Origin: Solimonas sp. SE-A11
GTDB taxonomy: Bacteria > Pseudomonadota > Gammaproteobacteria > Nevskiales > Nevskiaceae
NCBI RefSeq assembly: GCF_030345715.1
Contig: NZ_JAUASX010000030.1
Location: 1 to 41,904, forward strand
DNA length: 41,904 bases
Direction: 5' to 3'
Positions within the stretch are counted from its first letter, which is position 1; every line of letters begins with the position of its first letter. Shown here one piece after another: positions 35,033 to 41,904 of the stretch. Under the pieces are notes generated by a model that searched no databases, had not been told where the DNA came from, and worked only from the letters and a program-made list of their open reading frames with translations. The translations under genes and the position numbers were made by a program.

Positions 35033-35713
35033 ATGAAAAGAATACCTGAATTCCGCAGGAGGATGCGCGAGCGTCAGGACGCTTCTTTCAAGAAGCAGCG
35101 CCGTGCGAGAATTGCAGCGGTTTACGCAGCCACTGCATCAACACTCCTCGGGATCAATGCGCTATACGAGGGGTTATGGCCCAAGAGCCATGATCTGGCG
35201 ATTCAAGTTTCCGACTTGAACATCGACGGCGATGTTGCGGAGTATGGCGTGGCCTTTTACAACAACGGCGGATACCACGAGGTGATCGCCGACGCGAAAT
35301 CGATGCTTGGACAGACAGTCGAGGGCTATGAGAATACGATGAATTGGCAGCAGGATCACTGCTTCCATCCGGTCGTCCTTGAGCCCGGCAAAGCCGCATA
35401 CGTCCGGTATGTCACCAAATTCGCATTAGATAAACCCGAATACCGAGCCGCCGCCAATCAGCAACAGAAGTACCAGCTAATACTTGTGTTTGACGTGCTT
35501 TCTCCCAGCCGAGGCGTTGTTTCTGTGCCGATTCCAGTGGGCACTCTCGCTCCATATCAGAGCTTTGCAGAATGGTTTGGTAAAGTGGCTTATACCTTCC
35601 GCACCCGGCAGGTCTCTGTCGACTTTGACAAGGCCAGACCACGAGTCATGCTGGGGTCTTATCCCCAGGACGACGAGTTTCGCTTCTCGAAACTGTGCCG
35701 CAAGGAAGCATAA
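35033..35713 (+). CDS. Unrecognised protein with one N-terminal membrane anchor
   Basis: A 226-residue protein with a very basic start (RRRMRERQDASFKKQRRARI), one hydrophobic segment at about residues 27-47 (AAVYAATASTLLGINALYEG) and a beta-rich remainder expected outside the cytoplasm. The body reads like a small sandwich fold: LAIQVSDLNIDGDVAEYGVA, FYNNGG, VLEPGKAAYVRYVTKF and QLILVFDVLSP. Cysteines occur near residue 109 and near the C-terminus. No family is recognised. It stands alone between the TPR gene (divergent) and a transposase relic, in accessory-looking DNA. Confidence 0.65.
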   Translation: MKRIPEFRRRMRERQDASFKKQRRARIAAVYAATASTLLGINALYEGLWPKSHDLAIQVSDLNIDGDVAEYGVAFYNNGGYHEVIADAKSMLGQTVEGYENTMNWQQDHCFHPVVLEPGKAAYVRYVTKFALDKPEYRAAANQQQKYQLILVFDVLSPSRGVVSVPIPVGTLAPYQSFAEWFGKVAYTFRTRQVSVDFDKARPRVMLGSYPQDDEFRFSKLCRKEA

Positions 35714-35754
35714 TCCCGCTTCAATGCCGTAAGGAAGCCGGCTGCCTCAGGAGT

Positions 35755-35905
35755 TCCCCGATCCGACCAAGCTCTTACGGCCGGGTACCAAGTGGTTGCA
35801 GATGATGCTGTACTCAGGAATGACCGGCACTGCGTCGTGCAGGCGTCATCGACAATCGCCAGACATTCGAACGCCCGGACAGGGGTGATCTGGTCGAAGA
35901 CATAA
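35755..35905 (-). pseudogene. IS3-family transposase (DDE) fragment, frameshifted
   Basis: Read on the minus strand, the segment gives VFDQITPVRAFECLAIVDDA in one frame and, after a shift, HDAVPVIPEYSIICNHLVPG. Together they resemble the IS3 OrfB stretch around the second catalytic region (F...R...KCLTIVDDATHEAVAI). Both ends are lost and stops surround it, so it is a small dead remnant. Boundaries are approximate. Confidence 0.55.
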
Positions 35906-36239
35906 GCCGTCGACTAGGTCTCGTTGGTGGGCACCGGGGTGGATTAACGGCCTGCGATCTGCCGTCGGGCGGCCAAGTCGGGAATAGAGAGGCGGCTGAG
36001 ACAGGCGAAGTCCACCAAGCTTGGGCAGAGCGGGCGAGCCGACGATTAAACTTCAAGCGTTTCGGAATTGACCCGTTAAGGCGTCCCTGGTGGCTGCCAT
36101 CGTGTTGCTGACAGGGCGTAGCGGTGAAGTTGTGGTTGAGTCGGTTAATTTTCGAGTTTGCCGAGGCGACACTCGTAGCGCCGTTGATGAGTAGGGTTGC
36201 TGGTGTCATCGTAGTGGTGCTTTTCAGGGGGTATTGGCC

Positions 36240-36256
36240 GTGGGGCGCCGCCCCAC
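36240..36256. repeat. Inverted repeat gtggggc-gcc-gccccac downstream of hxsA
   Basis: A strong GC stem of seven base pairs, about 95 bases after the hxsA stop. No T-run follows on either strand, so it is not a classical rho-independent terminator, though it could stabilise the 3' end of the hxs transcript. Confidence 0.4.
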
Positions 36257-36348
36257 ACCCTAAATTCCTGGTTCGGGCCAACGCCTGTCTCGCCTATGGT
36301 GAGAGCGGGTGTCAGACGCCGGGTTGCCCGAGAGCAGTTGAACGACGC

Positions 36349-36996
36349 CTAGAGTTTCACGCCGAGGGCATTGAGTGTTTCCGTCGTCATGGTGCCTGTA
36401 GCGTCCAGTCCCTTGTCAGTCTGGAAGGCCCAGAGCGCCGTGCTGGTTGCGGACGTCATGGAGCCGTCGATTGCGCCGGGGTCATAGCCCAGGCGCAAGA
36501 GTGCGGCTTGTACGCGCATGATGAGGAGTTGCAGCTCCTCTGGCTGTTTGGGCGGATTCCTGGGGGCCGTTTCCGGCTTGCGGACAACAGGAGTTCGAGC
36601 TGGGGCCGAAGCTTTGGGCAACGCCGTCGCCGCGGGAGTTTGGGGTGCAGAGTAGAAGCTGCTCGCTGGGGCCGCCGGCACCGGCTCAATTACGGGCTCC
36701 GGCGGAGGAGGGGGCGGCGGCGGAGAGTAGGAGTATCCACCGCCACGGCTGGAGCTATGGCTCCGGTGACTGCTGTGACTCCGGTGGGAGCTGTGCGAGC
36801 GATGGCCGGCGAACAGGTTCTGGGAGTCTTGGTTTAGCGGATCCTGAAGGATCAAAGGGTCGATGCCATCCAAGCCCAGGTCGGCGGCAGCCCCAGCAAC
36901 CGCCATCGCACTGGCCTGCGAGGGCAATGCGGTCAGCATGGTTGGAATCAGCAACCCTGCTAGGCGCTGCAACTGCTGTTTCAGGCTGGAACTCAT
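36349..36996 (-). CDS. hxsA: HxsA, His-Xaa-Ser repeat peptide precursor with peptidoglycan-binding domain
   Basis: A 215-residue protein with four parts: an N-terminal hydrophobic signal-like stretch (about 12-30); six tandem His-Xaa-Ser triplets at residues 65-82 (HRSHSSHRSHSSHRSHSS); a polyproline run and Pro/Ala-rich linker (about 91-150); and a C-terminal peptidoglycan-binding domain (about 152-214, VQAALLRLGYDPGAIDGSMT). This is the architecture described for HxsA, the target of the Hxs radical SAM system. Modification of the His/Ser repeat is expected but its chemistry is not established to my knowledge. The ATG overlaps the hxsC stop by four bases, making it the last gene of the operon. 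The protein probably ends up bound to the cell wall. Confidence 0.92.
   Translation of the reverse strand: MSSSLKQQLQRLAGLLIPTMLTALPSQASAMAVAGAAADLGLDGIDPLILQDPLNQDSQNLFAGHRSHSSHRSHSSHRSHSSSRGGGYSYSPPPPPPPPEPVIEPVPAAPASSFYSAPQTPAATALPKASAPARTPVVRKPETAPRNPPKQPEELQLLIMRVQAALLRLGYDPGAIDGSMTSATSTALWAFQTDKGLDATGTMTTETLNALGVKL
36751..36804 (-). repeat. Coding repeat for three HRSHSS units in HxsA
   Basis: Three 18-bp units encode HRSHSS three times. The DNA copies differ at synonymous positions while the protein repeat is exact, which suggests selection on the peptide rather than very recent slippage. Confidence 0.85.
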
Positions 36997-38180
36997 GGTG
37001 CCTCCCCTTCAGAGACCACGGCCGTCACCCCATGGCTGGTCCATTTTTTATCGATGGACGCGAAAAAGCCAGCGCACCGCTTCTGCAAGCTGCAGGCCCC
37101 ACAAGCTGGCAGGTAAACGTTCTTCCAGTTGGAGATGCTCCGGGCGGCAAAGGCCCGAAGGTCTTGGCGGAGGACGCATAGCGGCAGGTTATAGAGCGAA
37201 ACCGGGATGCCGTTGCCATGCAGGAAGGTCACCGCCTCGGACAACTCCCCCTGGTAGTCCACCGGGTCGATCCAGAGGGCCGCATGGTTGGCTCGGGCAA
37301 ACCCGATGGGCTCTATCCCCATCAGGGCCACATGCCTGACAAAGCTCAGGTTGCGGTAAATGAAGCGGGCCAAGCCAGCGAGCCGGGCAACTGTAGGGCG
37401 GTGCAGCACCACCCGAATTTCGATGCGTTGCCCTGCTTCAGCCAGCTTGTAGAGCCCCCGGATCGTCTGATCAAAGGCACTCGCGGACTGGACGACGTAG
37501 TCATGTATGGCCGAGACATCGGCGTACAGGGGGATATTCCACTGAAGCTTCGGATGGGACACCGCTCGAACGCGAAGGGCCAGATCAGAGTCGGCAAAGC
37601 CCCTGCCGTTCGATAGAACCTGCAGGTCGGTGTCGGGCAGGGCACGCCCGCAGGCCCTGATGATGTCCACCAGGCCCTCGCCCAATAGGGTCGGTTCACC
37701 GCCGGTGATCGCCAGACTCGGCTCGTCCCGGTCGATGAGGTCCACCAGCTCGATGTTTTGCCGAACCCGCCATTCGTCCGCCTCCTCTCTGGGCGGCTGC
37801 GAGCACATCAGGCAGAAGCTGTTGCAACGCTCGGTAGCAAAGATGACGTTGCCATTGTCGCCTCGGCGATACAGGACACGGAGCATGGGGCGGTCTGGGT
37901 TGACCTCGATGATGTCGCCTGGGCGCACGCCCTGGTGCGGGTCGGGATGGCGCAGTACCGGTGCGGCAGTGGAGACCTCACTGGGTTTGGAGCTCATAAC
38001 GGCTCCCCAAGGCACCTGGAGGAGACTTGAGCGCTGGTCTTCCGGAACGGCATCCAGCAGCAGGACCGAACGCCCCGGAGGCCAGCCATGCCGCACGAAC
38101 TCCTCGCCATCGACCGCCTTGAGGGTCATGGGCCCCAGCAGCGAGAAAGTCTCGGTCTTCAGGACCAGGGGCAGGGCCAT
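36993..38180 (-). CDS. hxsC: HxsC, radical SAM maturase of the His-Xaa-Ser system
   Basis: A 395-residue radical SAM enzyme. The 4Fe-4S/SAM motif CNSFCLMC (CxxxCxxC) lies at about residue 115, followed by ITGGEPTLLGEG, a usual SAM-contact motif. A C-terminal cysteine set (CGACSLQKRCAGFF) suggests an auxiliary cluster. Reaction: radical modification of the HxsA repeat, product unknown. It starts three bases after the hxsB stop and overlaps hxsA. The N-terminal ~100 residues precede the SAM motif and may bind substrate or HxsD. Confidence 0.92.
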   Translation of the reverse strand: MALPLVLKTETFSLLGPMTLKAVDGEEFVRHGWPPGRSVLLLDAVPEDQRSSLLQVPWGAVMSSKPSEVSTAAPVLRHPDPHQGVRPGDIIEVNPDRPMLRVLYRRGDNGNVIFATERCNSFCLMCSQPPREEADEWRVRQNIELVDLIDRDEPSLAITGGEPTLLGEGLVDIIRACGRALPDTDLQVLSNGRGFADSDLALRVRAVSHPKLQWNIPLYADVSAIHDYVVQSASAFDQTIRGLYKLAEAGQRIEIRVVLHRPTVARLAGLARFIYRNLSFVRHVALMGIEPIGFARANHAALWIDPVDYQGELSEAVTFLHGNGIPVSLYNLPLCVLRQDLRAFAARSISNWKNVYLPACGACSLQKRCAGFFASIDKKWTSHGVTAVVSEGEAP

Positions 38181-38183
38181 GGG

Positions 38184-39662
38184 CTAGTCCGCGGCTAAAG
38201 ACTGGCGACGAACCCAGGACTGGAAGACGGCCATTTCGTCTGGATTGCCGCGGCGCAGCATGCCGAACAGCAGATCGAGCATGGCCGTCTGGCGCTGGCA
38301 GAAGTCACTGCTGGGGCGGTGGCCGATGACATCACCCTGACGGCGATACGAATCGATCGGATCCGACCCGCAGAATGGCAGGTAAGCACAGGTAGAGCAG
38401 CCCGGGATGGATTCCGCCACGGCGGCCGAGGCGATCAGCTGCATCGCCGGGGAGGTCAGAAGTGCCTCGTAACTGTCCTGGACCGAGCCCATGCAGAAGG
38501 TTTCGTCTCCCATGGCCGCCAGCATGCGGGACTCATCCGACGCGTAGACCCTGCCATCGTAGTTGTAGACCCAGGCCCCGAAGCCGGCGCCGGCGGGAGA
38601 CCTCAAATCCACATAGCCATGCCCGAAGGGTGTCAGGATGCTGCGCAGGAGTAACGCGGCATAGGCCTCGTCCATGGGATAGCCATCGAGGTTGACCCGG
38701 ATGAGGTGAACCAGCGCCCGCCGGTAGAACCCCATGAATTCGGCGACGGAGTAGTCCGTCCGCTTCGAGCGGGCCGCAAACCCGTAGGGGCTGATTGGTC
38801 GCAGGAAGATGGAATGGAAGCCCGCGTTCCGATAGGCGTCGATGATGGCTTCCGGGACAGCCAGGCTCTCTTTGGTGATCGTGGTCAGCGCGGCGACCGC
38901 ATGAGGGCCAAGTACTTCCCGGGCCTGGGCAATACCGGCGAGGGTACGGGCATGGCTGTCGCGGGACGGCAGCGGGCGATTGCGGTTGTGGATCTCCGCG
39001 GGACCATCCAGGGATGTCGACAACTCGATGTGATGAGCGGCCATGAAGGCCAGCTTGTCCTCATCAAGGTGGTGCAGGACGGAGGTGATGACGTATTTGA
39101 TCTGCTTGCCACGCTCTGCTTTGCGCGCTTCCAGGTGCTCCACGACATGGCGGATCACGGCAAAGGCCAGGAGGGGCTCTCCGCCCTGGAACTCGACCGT
39201 CACCGATGGAGCGGGAGCCTCCAGCACCAGGTCAGCGGCGCGGCTCGCATCGGCCAGGGACATGTCGAACTGGTGCGCATCCGGGCCGTCGGCCTCTCGG
39301 GAGACCTGGCAGTAGCGGCAGGAATGATTGCAGCGCAGGCTGACCACGAAGATATGCAGGGCAGGGCCCTGGAACAGAAAGGCCTTGCGAGAACGCAGCT
39401 GTACCGCCATGGCCTCCAGTGGTAGTGGTTGTCCTTTCCGAGCCAGGAAGTGGCGGCTCTCGAGGTCCCAGAACGAGGGGTGGACAGGGCTCAGGCGGCG
39501 TTGCGCGAATGCCAGGAAGTCATCCGATTCGAGCCAGAGGTGTTCGCCGGCGTCGTTGGTTAGCAGAACCGGACTGTCGTCAGCCAGGCGCCGGAACTGG
39601 AAGGGGAGCAGGGCGTACCCAGCTTCGCCCTGAAAGGCTTCCCGCGGCCGGAAGAGGGTCAT
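38184..39662 (-). CDS. hxsB: HxsB, radical SAM maturase with SPASM-type C-terminus
   Basis: A 492-residue radical SAM protein. The SAM motif CNHSCRYC lies at about residue 111, followed by VEFQGGEPLLAF. The C-terminal region has the cysteines of a SPASM-like domain: CSTCAYLPFCGSDPIDSYRR, then FCQRQ. Such domains bind extra Fe-S clusters in peptide-modifying enzymes. It shares one base with the hxsD stop (TAATG) and is followed by hxsC. Two radical SAM enzymes acting on one precursor suggests either two chemical steps or a hetero-complex. Confidence 0.92.
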   Translation of the reverse strand: MTLFRPREAFQGEAGYALLPFQFRRLADDSPVLLTNDAGEHLWLESDDFLAFAQRRLSPVHPSFWDLESRHFLARKGQPLPLEAMAVQLRSRKAFLFQGPALHIFVVSLRCNHSCRYCQVSREADGPDAHQFDMSLADASRAADLVLEAPAPSVTVEFQGGEPLLAFAVIRHVVEHLEARKAERGKQIKYVITSVLHHLDEDKLAFMAAHHIELSTSLDGPAEIHNRNRPLPSRDSHARTLAGIAQAREVLGPHAVAALTTITKESLAVPEAIIDAYRNAGFHSIFLRPISPYGFAARSKRTDYSVAEFMGFYRRALVHLIRVNLDGYPMDEAYAALLLRSILTPFGHGYVDLRSPAGAGFGAWVYNYDGRVYASDESRMLAAMGDETFCMGSVQDSYEALLTSPAMQLIASAAVAESIPGCSTCAYLPFCGSDPIDSYRRQGDVIGHRPSSDFCQRQTAMLDLLFGMLRRGNPDEMAVFQSWVRRQSLAAD

Positions 39663-39979
39663 TATTTCTCAGCCTGCCGGGCCGGCTGGGCGCCCATGAA
39701 GGCCTTTCGGACCAAAGTGTCGCGAATCTCGCGGGTCTGATCGAGGATCTGTTCCCGAAGCGACTCGTCCAAGAGGGCGGTAAAAAACTCCTGCCTTAAG
39801 GAGTCGGTGTTCGTCGCCTGGGCTCGGGGCTTAAGGGCCACCGCGAAGCCGTCATCCCGTCGGGATATCTCGATCCAGAACTGGCCGGTGAACCGGTGGG
39901 CCGTGCGCTGGATGGCTGCAAGAGAGTACATGGAGCCATCAACGGAAATGTTGGTGGTGTCATCGAACTGCGTTTCCAT
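39662..39979 (-). CDS. hxsD: HxsD, small accessory protein of the His-Xaa-Ser system
   Basis: A 105-residue soluble protein matching the HxsD family in size and context: an N-terminal beta-rich half (ISVDGSMYSLAAIQRTAHRF then FWIEISRRDDGFAVAL) and a helical C-terminal half (LREQILDQTREIRDTLVRKA). Its role may be precursor recognition, like other small RiPP partner proteins; this is inference. It is the first gene of the operon and has a strong ribosome site (ggggagag) just upstream of the ATG. Confidence 0.88.
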   Translation of the reverse strand: METQFDDTTNISVDGSMYSLAAIQRTAHRFTGQFWIEISRRDDGFAVALKPRAQATNTDSLRQEFFTALLDESLREQILDQTREIRDTLVRKAFMGAQPARQAEK

Positions 39980-39982
39980 AGT

Positions 39983-39990
39983 CTCTCCCC
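39983..39990 (-). promoter_or_regulatory. Strong Shine-Dalgarno of hxsD
   Basis: On the minus strand ggggagag sits three bases before the ATG-proximal act spacer, giving a near-consensus ribosome site that fixes the hxsD start. A -35/-10 pair further upstream (to about 40117) could not be assigned with confidence. Confidence 0.6.
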
Positions 39991-40048
39991 CGCAAGTGCG
40001 GACTATGTATCCGGCGGCCTTTTGTAAGGTCGGGTCTTTTTGAATCTG

Positions 40049-40086
40049 GCCGCGCCTGTCTGATCTTAAAGGTGCACGGGCGCGGC
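40049..40086. repeat. Inverted repeat gccgcgcc-N22-ggcgcggc between helicase and hxsD
   Basis: An eight-base perfect stem with a 22-base loop in the spacer between the helicase stop and hxsD. No T-run follows, so a terminator is not supported; it could be an operator site or chance in GC-rich DNA. Confidence 0.35.
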
Positions 40087-40117
40087 TGAACAGTAACGAG
40101 GCGGTTCTGTTGGTGAT

Positions 40118-41788
40118 CTATGCGGCAAGCTTTGCCTGCACGGTCTGGACAGAGTCCGCTACGCGCTGCGAAAACTTGGAGTCGGTGTAGTAAGTCATCA
40201 CCAGGCGGTCGGTTGCTCGGGTCATCGCAACGTAGAGCAGGCGTGCCTCATCCTCTTCCGGCTCTTTCGGCAGCGGTAGTCCGCCAAGGTTCGGGATGAA
40301 AACGGTGTGGAACTCCAGGCCCTTGCTGCTGTGCATGCTCACCAGCTTCACCGATGGCTCTCCGGTGAACAAGGCGCGCTTGCTGGCCTGGTCATTGGCG
40401 GTTTTGAACTCGATCCCGCGCTGCTTTAGCTGTTCCTGAATGCTGGCAAGCTGATAATCGCGACGATAGATGACTGCCAAATCCGACAGTGAGCGTCCTT
40501 GGTTCCTGGCATCCAGAACCTGCTCTGCGATCAGGGTTGCCTCACTCTTAGGCGACGTTGCCCGCACCAGCATTGGCATGGGGCCTCGCCGGCCTGCGCT
40601 CTCTGGCGAAACCAGGGGAATGCCCTCGTCATCCTCCGGGCGCTCGTTCAGCAAATCTTCGGCAAATGCTCGAGCGACGGCCAGGACTTCCAGGGTGTTT
40701 CGGTAGTTGAGCTTGAGGATCGTGGTCCGTCCCTGGGCCTTGATCCCGACGCTGGCGAAGCTGAATTTGCGGCGCTCCCGCTTGGTATAGATCGCCTGGG
40801 CGTCGTCGTACAGCACGAGCATGGAATTGCTTTCCGGATCGACCATCTGGACCACCAGCTTGAACCACTCTGGTTCGAAGTCATGGCCCTCGTCAATCAT
40901 GACCGCGCCGTATTGACCCCTGGGGATCAGGCCCTGGTCGACGCCGGCGATCGTCCGGGCAACCAGCTCAGCCGAATACGCGTTGATGTCCTTGTTCCAC
41001 TTGGGCTTGTCGACATGGAAGGCGCCGAGCATGTCCTTGCACCAGTCGTGGAAATGATGGACGACGACCTGCGCGGTGAGACCCTGGCCGTCGATGACTT
41101 CGCGGAGTCGGGCCGCCAAGGTAACGTTGAAGCACAGGACCAGGATCGGCTTAGCCAGGGTCTTGGCCAGGTGCATGCACCGATAGCCCAGGATCATTGT
41201 CTTGCCGGAGCCTGCAACCCCATGGATCACCCGGTGGCCATCTCCCATAGACCGAGCGAGCAGCTCCTGGTTGAGATCCATGACCTTGACCATGTCGGGA
41301 ATCTGGATTTGCGGGTTACCTTGCCCAGGCTCATCGAATAGACCGAACTGATTGACGCTGGTGTTGATCCGGACTTCGGGGAACAGGTGCCAGCGGATAC
41401 GGTCGAGCTGGGGCAGCGTCAGCTTGCAGGGGAAGGGGTGGGCGAACATGCCCCACAGCCGAGCCTGAAAGGCCTCAGGAGTGACGCTTTCCAGCATTTC
41501 GTCCCTGCAGATGACCCGCCCAGGCTCTAGTGCTTCCTCTAGTCCTGAGGCCTGCAGCTGCGCGCGAGTAATGTTTGTGAGCACCGTACCCCAACCGTAG
41601 GGCATGACCAGCTTACCGGCATAGCGGTGCCCGGAAGGGTTCCGGAGGGCAGGGTCGCGTTCCAGGGTGACCGCGACTTCGAGAGCGTACACCCGAGCCT
41701 GAAGCTGGGGGTTCTTCTGCGTGACGATCCCCCGATCAGTGAAAATCTGGAAGGCGTGCCTATCGGTCTGACCGGAGACCAGACGACG
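40118..41788 (-). pseudogene. NERD/UvrD-like superfamily 1 helicase, 5' end lost at an IS3 junction
   Basis: The frame is open from 41788 down to the stop at 40118, about 556 residues. The apparent start at GTG 41692 is preceded by in-frame coding-like sequence (FQIFTDRGIVTQKNPQLQAR), so the true N-terminus is missing. The visible start fits the end of a nuclease-related (NERD) domain. Then follow Walker A (GVAGSGKT), Walker B with DEGH (VMIDEGHDFEPEWFKLV), the HSSKGLEF motif and the final VAMTRATDRLVM motif of UvrD/Rep-type helicases. An in-frame TAA at 41789-41791 and the end of an IS3-family transposase gene about 25 bases further mark the break. A helicase translated from GTG 41692 is possible but would lack most of the NERD domain. 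Confidence 0.8.
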
Positions 41789-41815
41789 TTACCCCGCCTT
41801 GAGTAGCGGTTTGGT

Positions 41816-41904
41816 TTAGAGCCCTGGGTTGATGGTAATAGCCTTTGCAGCAAGCTGCTTGGCGTAGACGGCGGGCGCCAGCCCGCCGAGTGCTTTCTTG
41901 GGTC
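41816..41904 (-). mobile_element. 3' end of an IS3-family transposase (OrfB), running off the window
   Basis: Minus-strand reading gives PKKALGGLAPAVYAKQLAAK then AITINPGL and stop TAA at 41816-41818, the typical C-terminus of IS3-family OrfB (HSSLGYLTPxxYA type). Only 29 codons are inside the window. The element end should lie somewhere between about 41765 and 41815; a ggtct-N6-agacc inverted repeat at 41765-41780 is near it, but I cannot place the terminal repeat exactly. Confidence 0.75.

Larger units (their letters stand above)
35714..36348. other. Decayed accessory stretch containing a transposase relic
   Basis: About 635 bases with stops in all frames apart from shadows of hxsA. It holds the IS3-type fragment listed separately (about 35755-35905) and a seven-base inverted repeat at 36240-36256 (gtggggc-gcc-gccccac). 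Nothing else could be supported. The open plus-strand frame at 36124-36837 runs antisense to hxsA and is not a gene. Confidence 0.5.

Noticed and set aside
36240-36256. Terminator after hxsA
   Set aside because: A good stem but no T-run on either strand; kept only as an inverted repeat.
36751-36804. Possible CRISPR-like or simple DNA repeat
   Set aside because: It is a coding repeat within hxsA with no spacers; the protein repeat explains it.
36124-36837. 237-codon plus-strand frame
   Set aside because: Runs antisense through hxsA, whose domains and repeat are clear on the minus strand.

Overview
The window is GC-rich DNA with densely packed, often overlapping genes. Gene content (a complete proteobacterial FlhAB/FliPQR export gate, P- and L-ring genes, a LysM/YD-repeat polymorphic toxin and a RAYT-type transposase relic) suggests a Gammaproteobacterium, perhaps Xanthomonadales/Lysobacter-like. 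That placement is inference only; there is no rRNA or tRNA to anchor it.

Layout. (1) 1-11525: the 3' part of a giant YD-repeat polymorphic toxin gene, already open at base 1. It ends in an HNH/ENDO VII-type nuclease tip of the WHH kind, followed immediately by an SMI1/KNR4-type immunity gene. (2) 11526-12676: a frameshifted RAYT-type transposase pseudogene and an inverted-repeat-bearing spacer. (3) 12677-33420: one continuous plus-strand block: two TPR genes, then fliQ-fliR-flhB-flhA-flgF-flgG-flgA-flgH-flgI-flgB-flgC-fliE-fliF-fliG-like-fliH-fliI-fliJ-fliK-like-flgD-flgE-fliM/sctQ-like-fliN-fliO-fliP-sigma-28. (4) 33422-34397: two convergent minus-strand genes, an unknown and a third TPR protein that resembles the first TPR gene of the block. 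(5) 34398-36348: an accessory stretch with one unrecognised membrane-anchored protein and a decayed IS3-type transposase fragment. (6) 36349-39979: a complete His-Xaa-Ser (Hxs) radical-SAM peptide-modification operon, hxsD-hxsB-hxsC-hxsA, on the minus strand. (7) 40118-41904: a NERD/UvrD-like helicase cut off at its 5' end by an IS3-family element that runs off the window.

How the parts may work together. The flagellar block encodes the export gate, ATPase complex, MS-ring, rod, P/L rings and hook. It has no flagellin, filament cap, hook-filament junction, stator or chemotaxis gene, and the rotor parts are reduced: a 161-aa FliG-like protein without the torque domain, a FliF with a short C-terminal tail, and a 246-aa FliM-like protein with a single SpoA domain. 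FlgD is short and FlgH lacks a lipobox cysteine. This reads as a flagellum-derived export machine that is probably not a motor. The WHH toxin next to it is a candidate but unproven cargo. The Hxs operon is separate: two radical SAM enzymes plus HxsD are expected to modify the HRSHSS repeats of HxsA, which also has an export-type N-terminus and a peptidoglycan-binding C-terminus.

Limits: functions come from reading motifs and gene order by eye; no database or structure search was possible.
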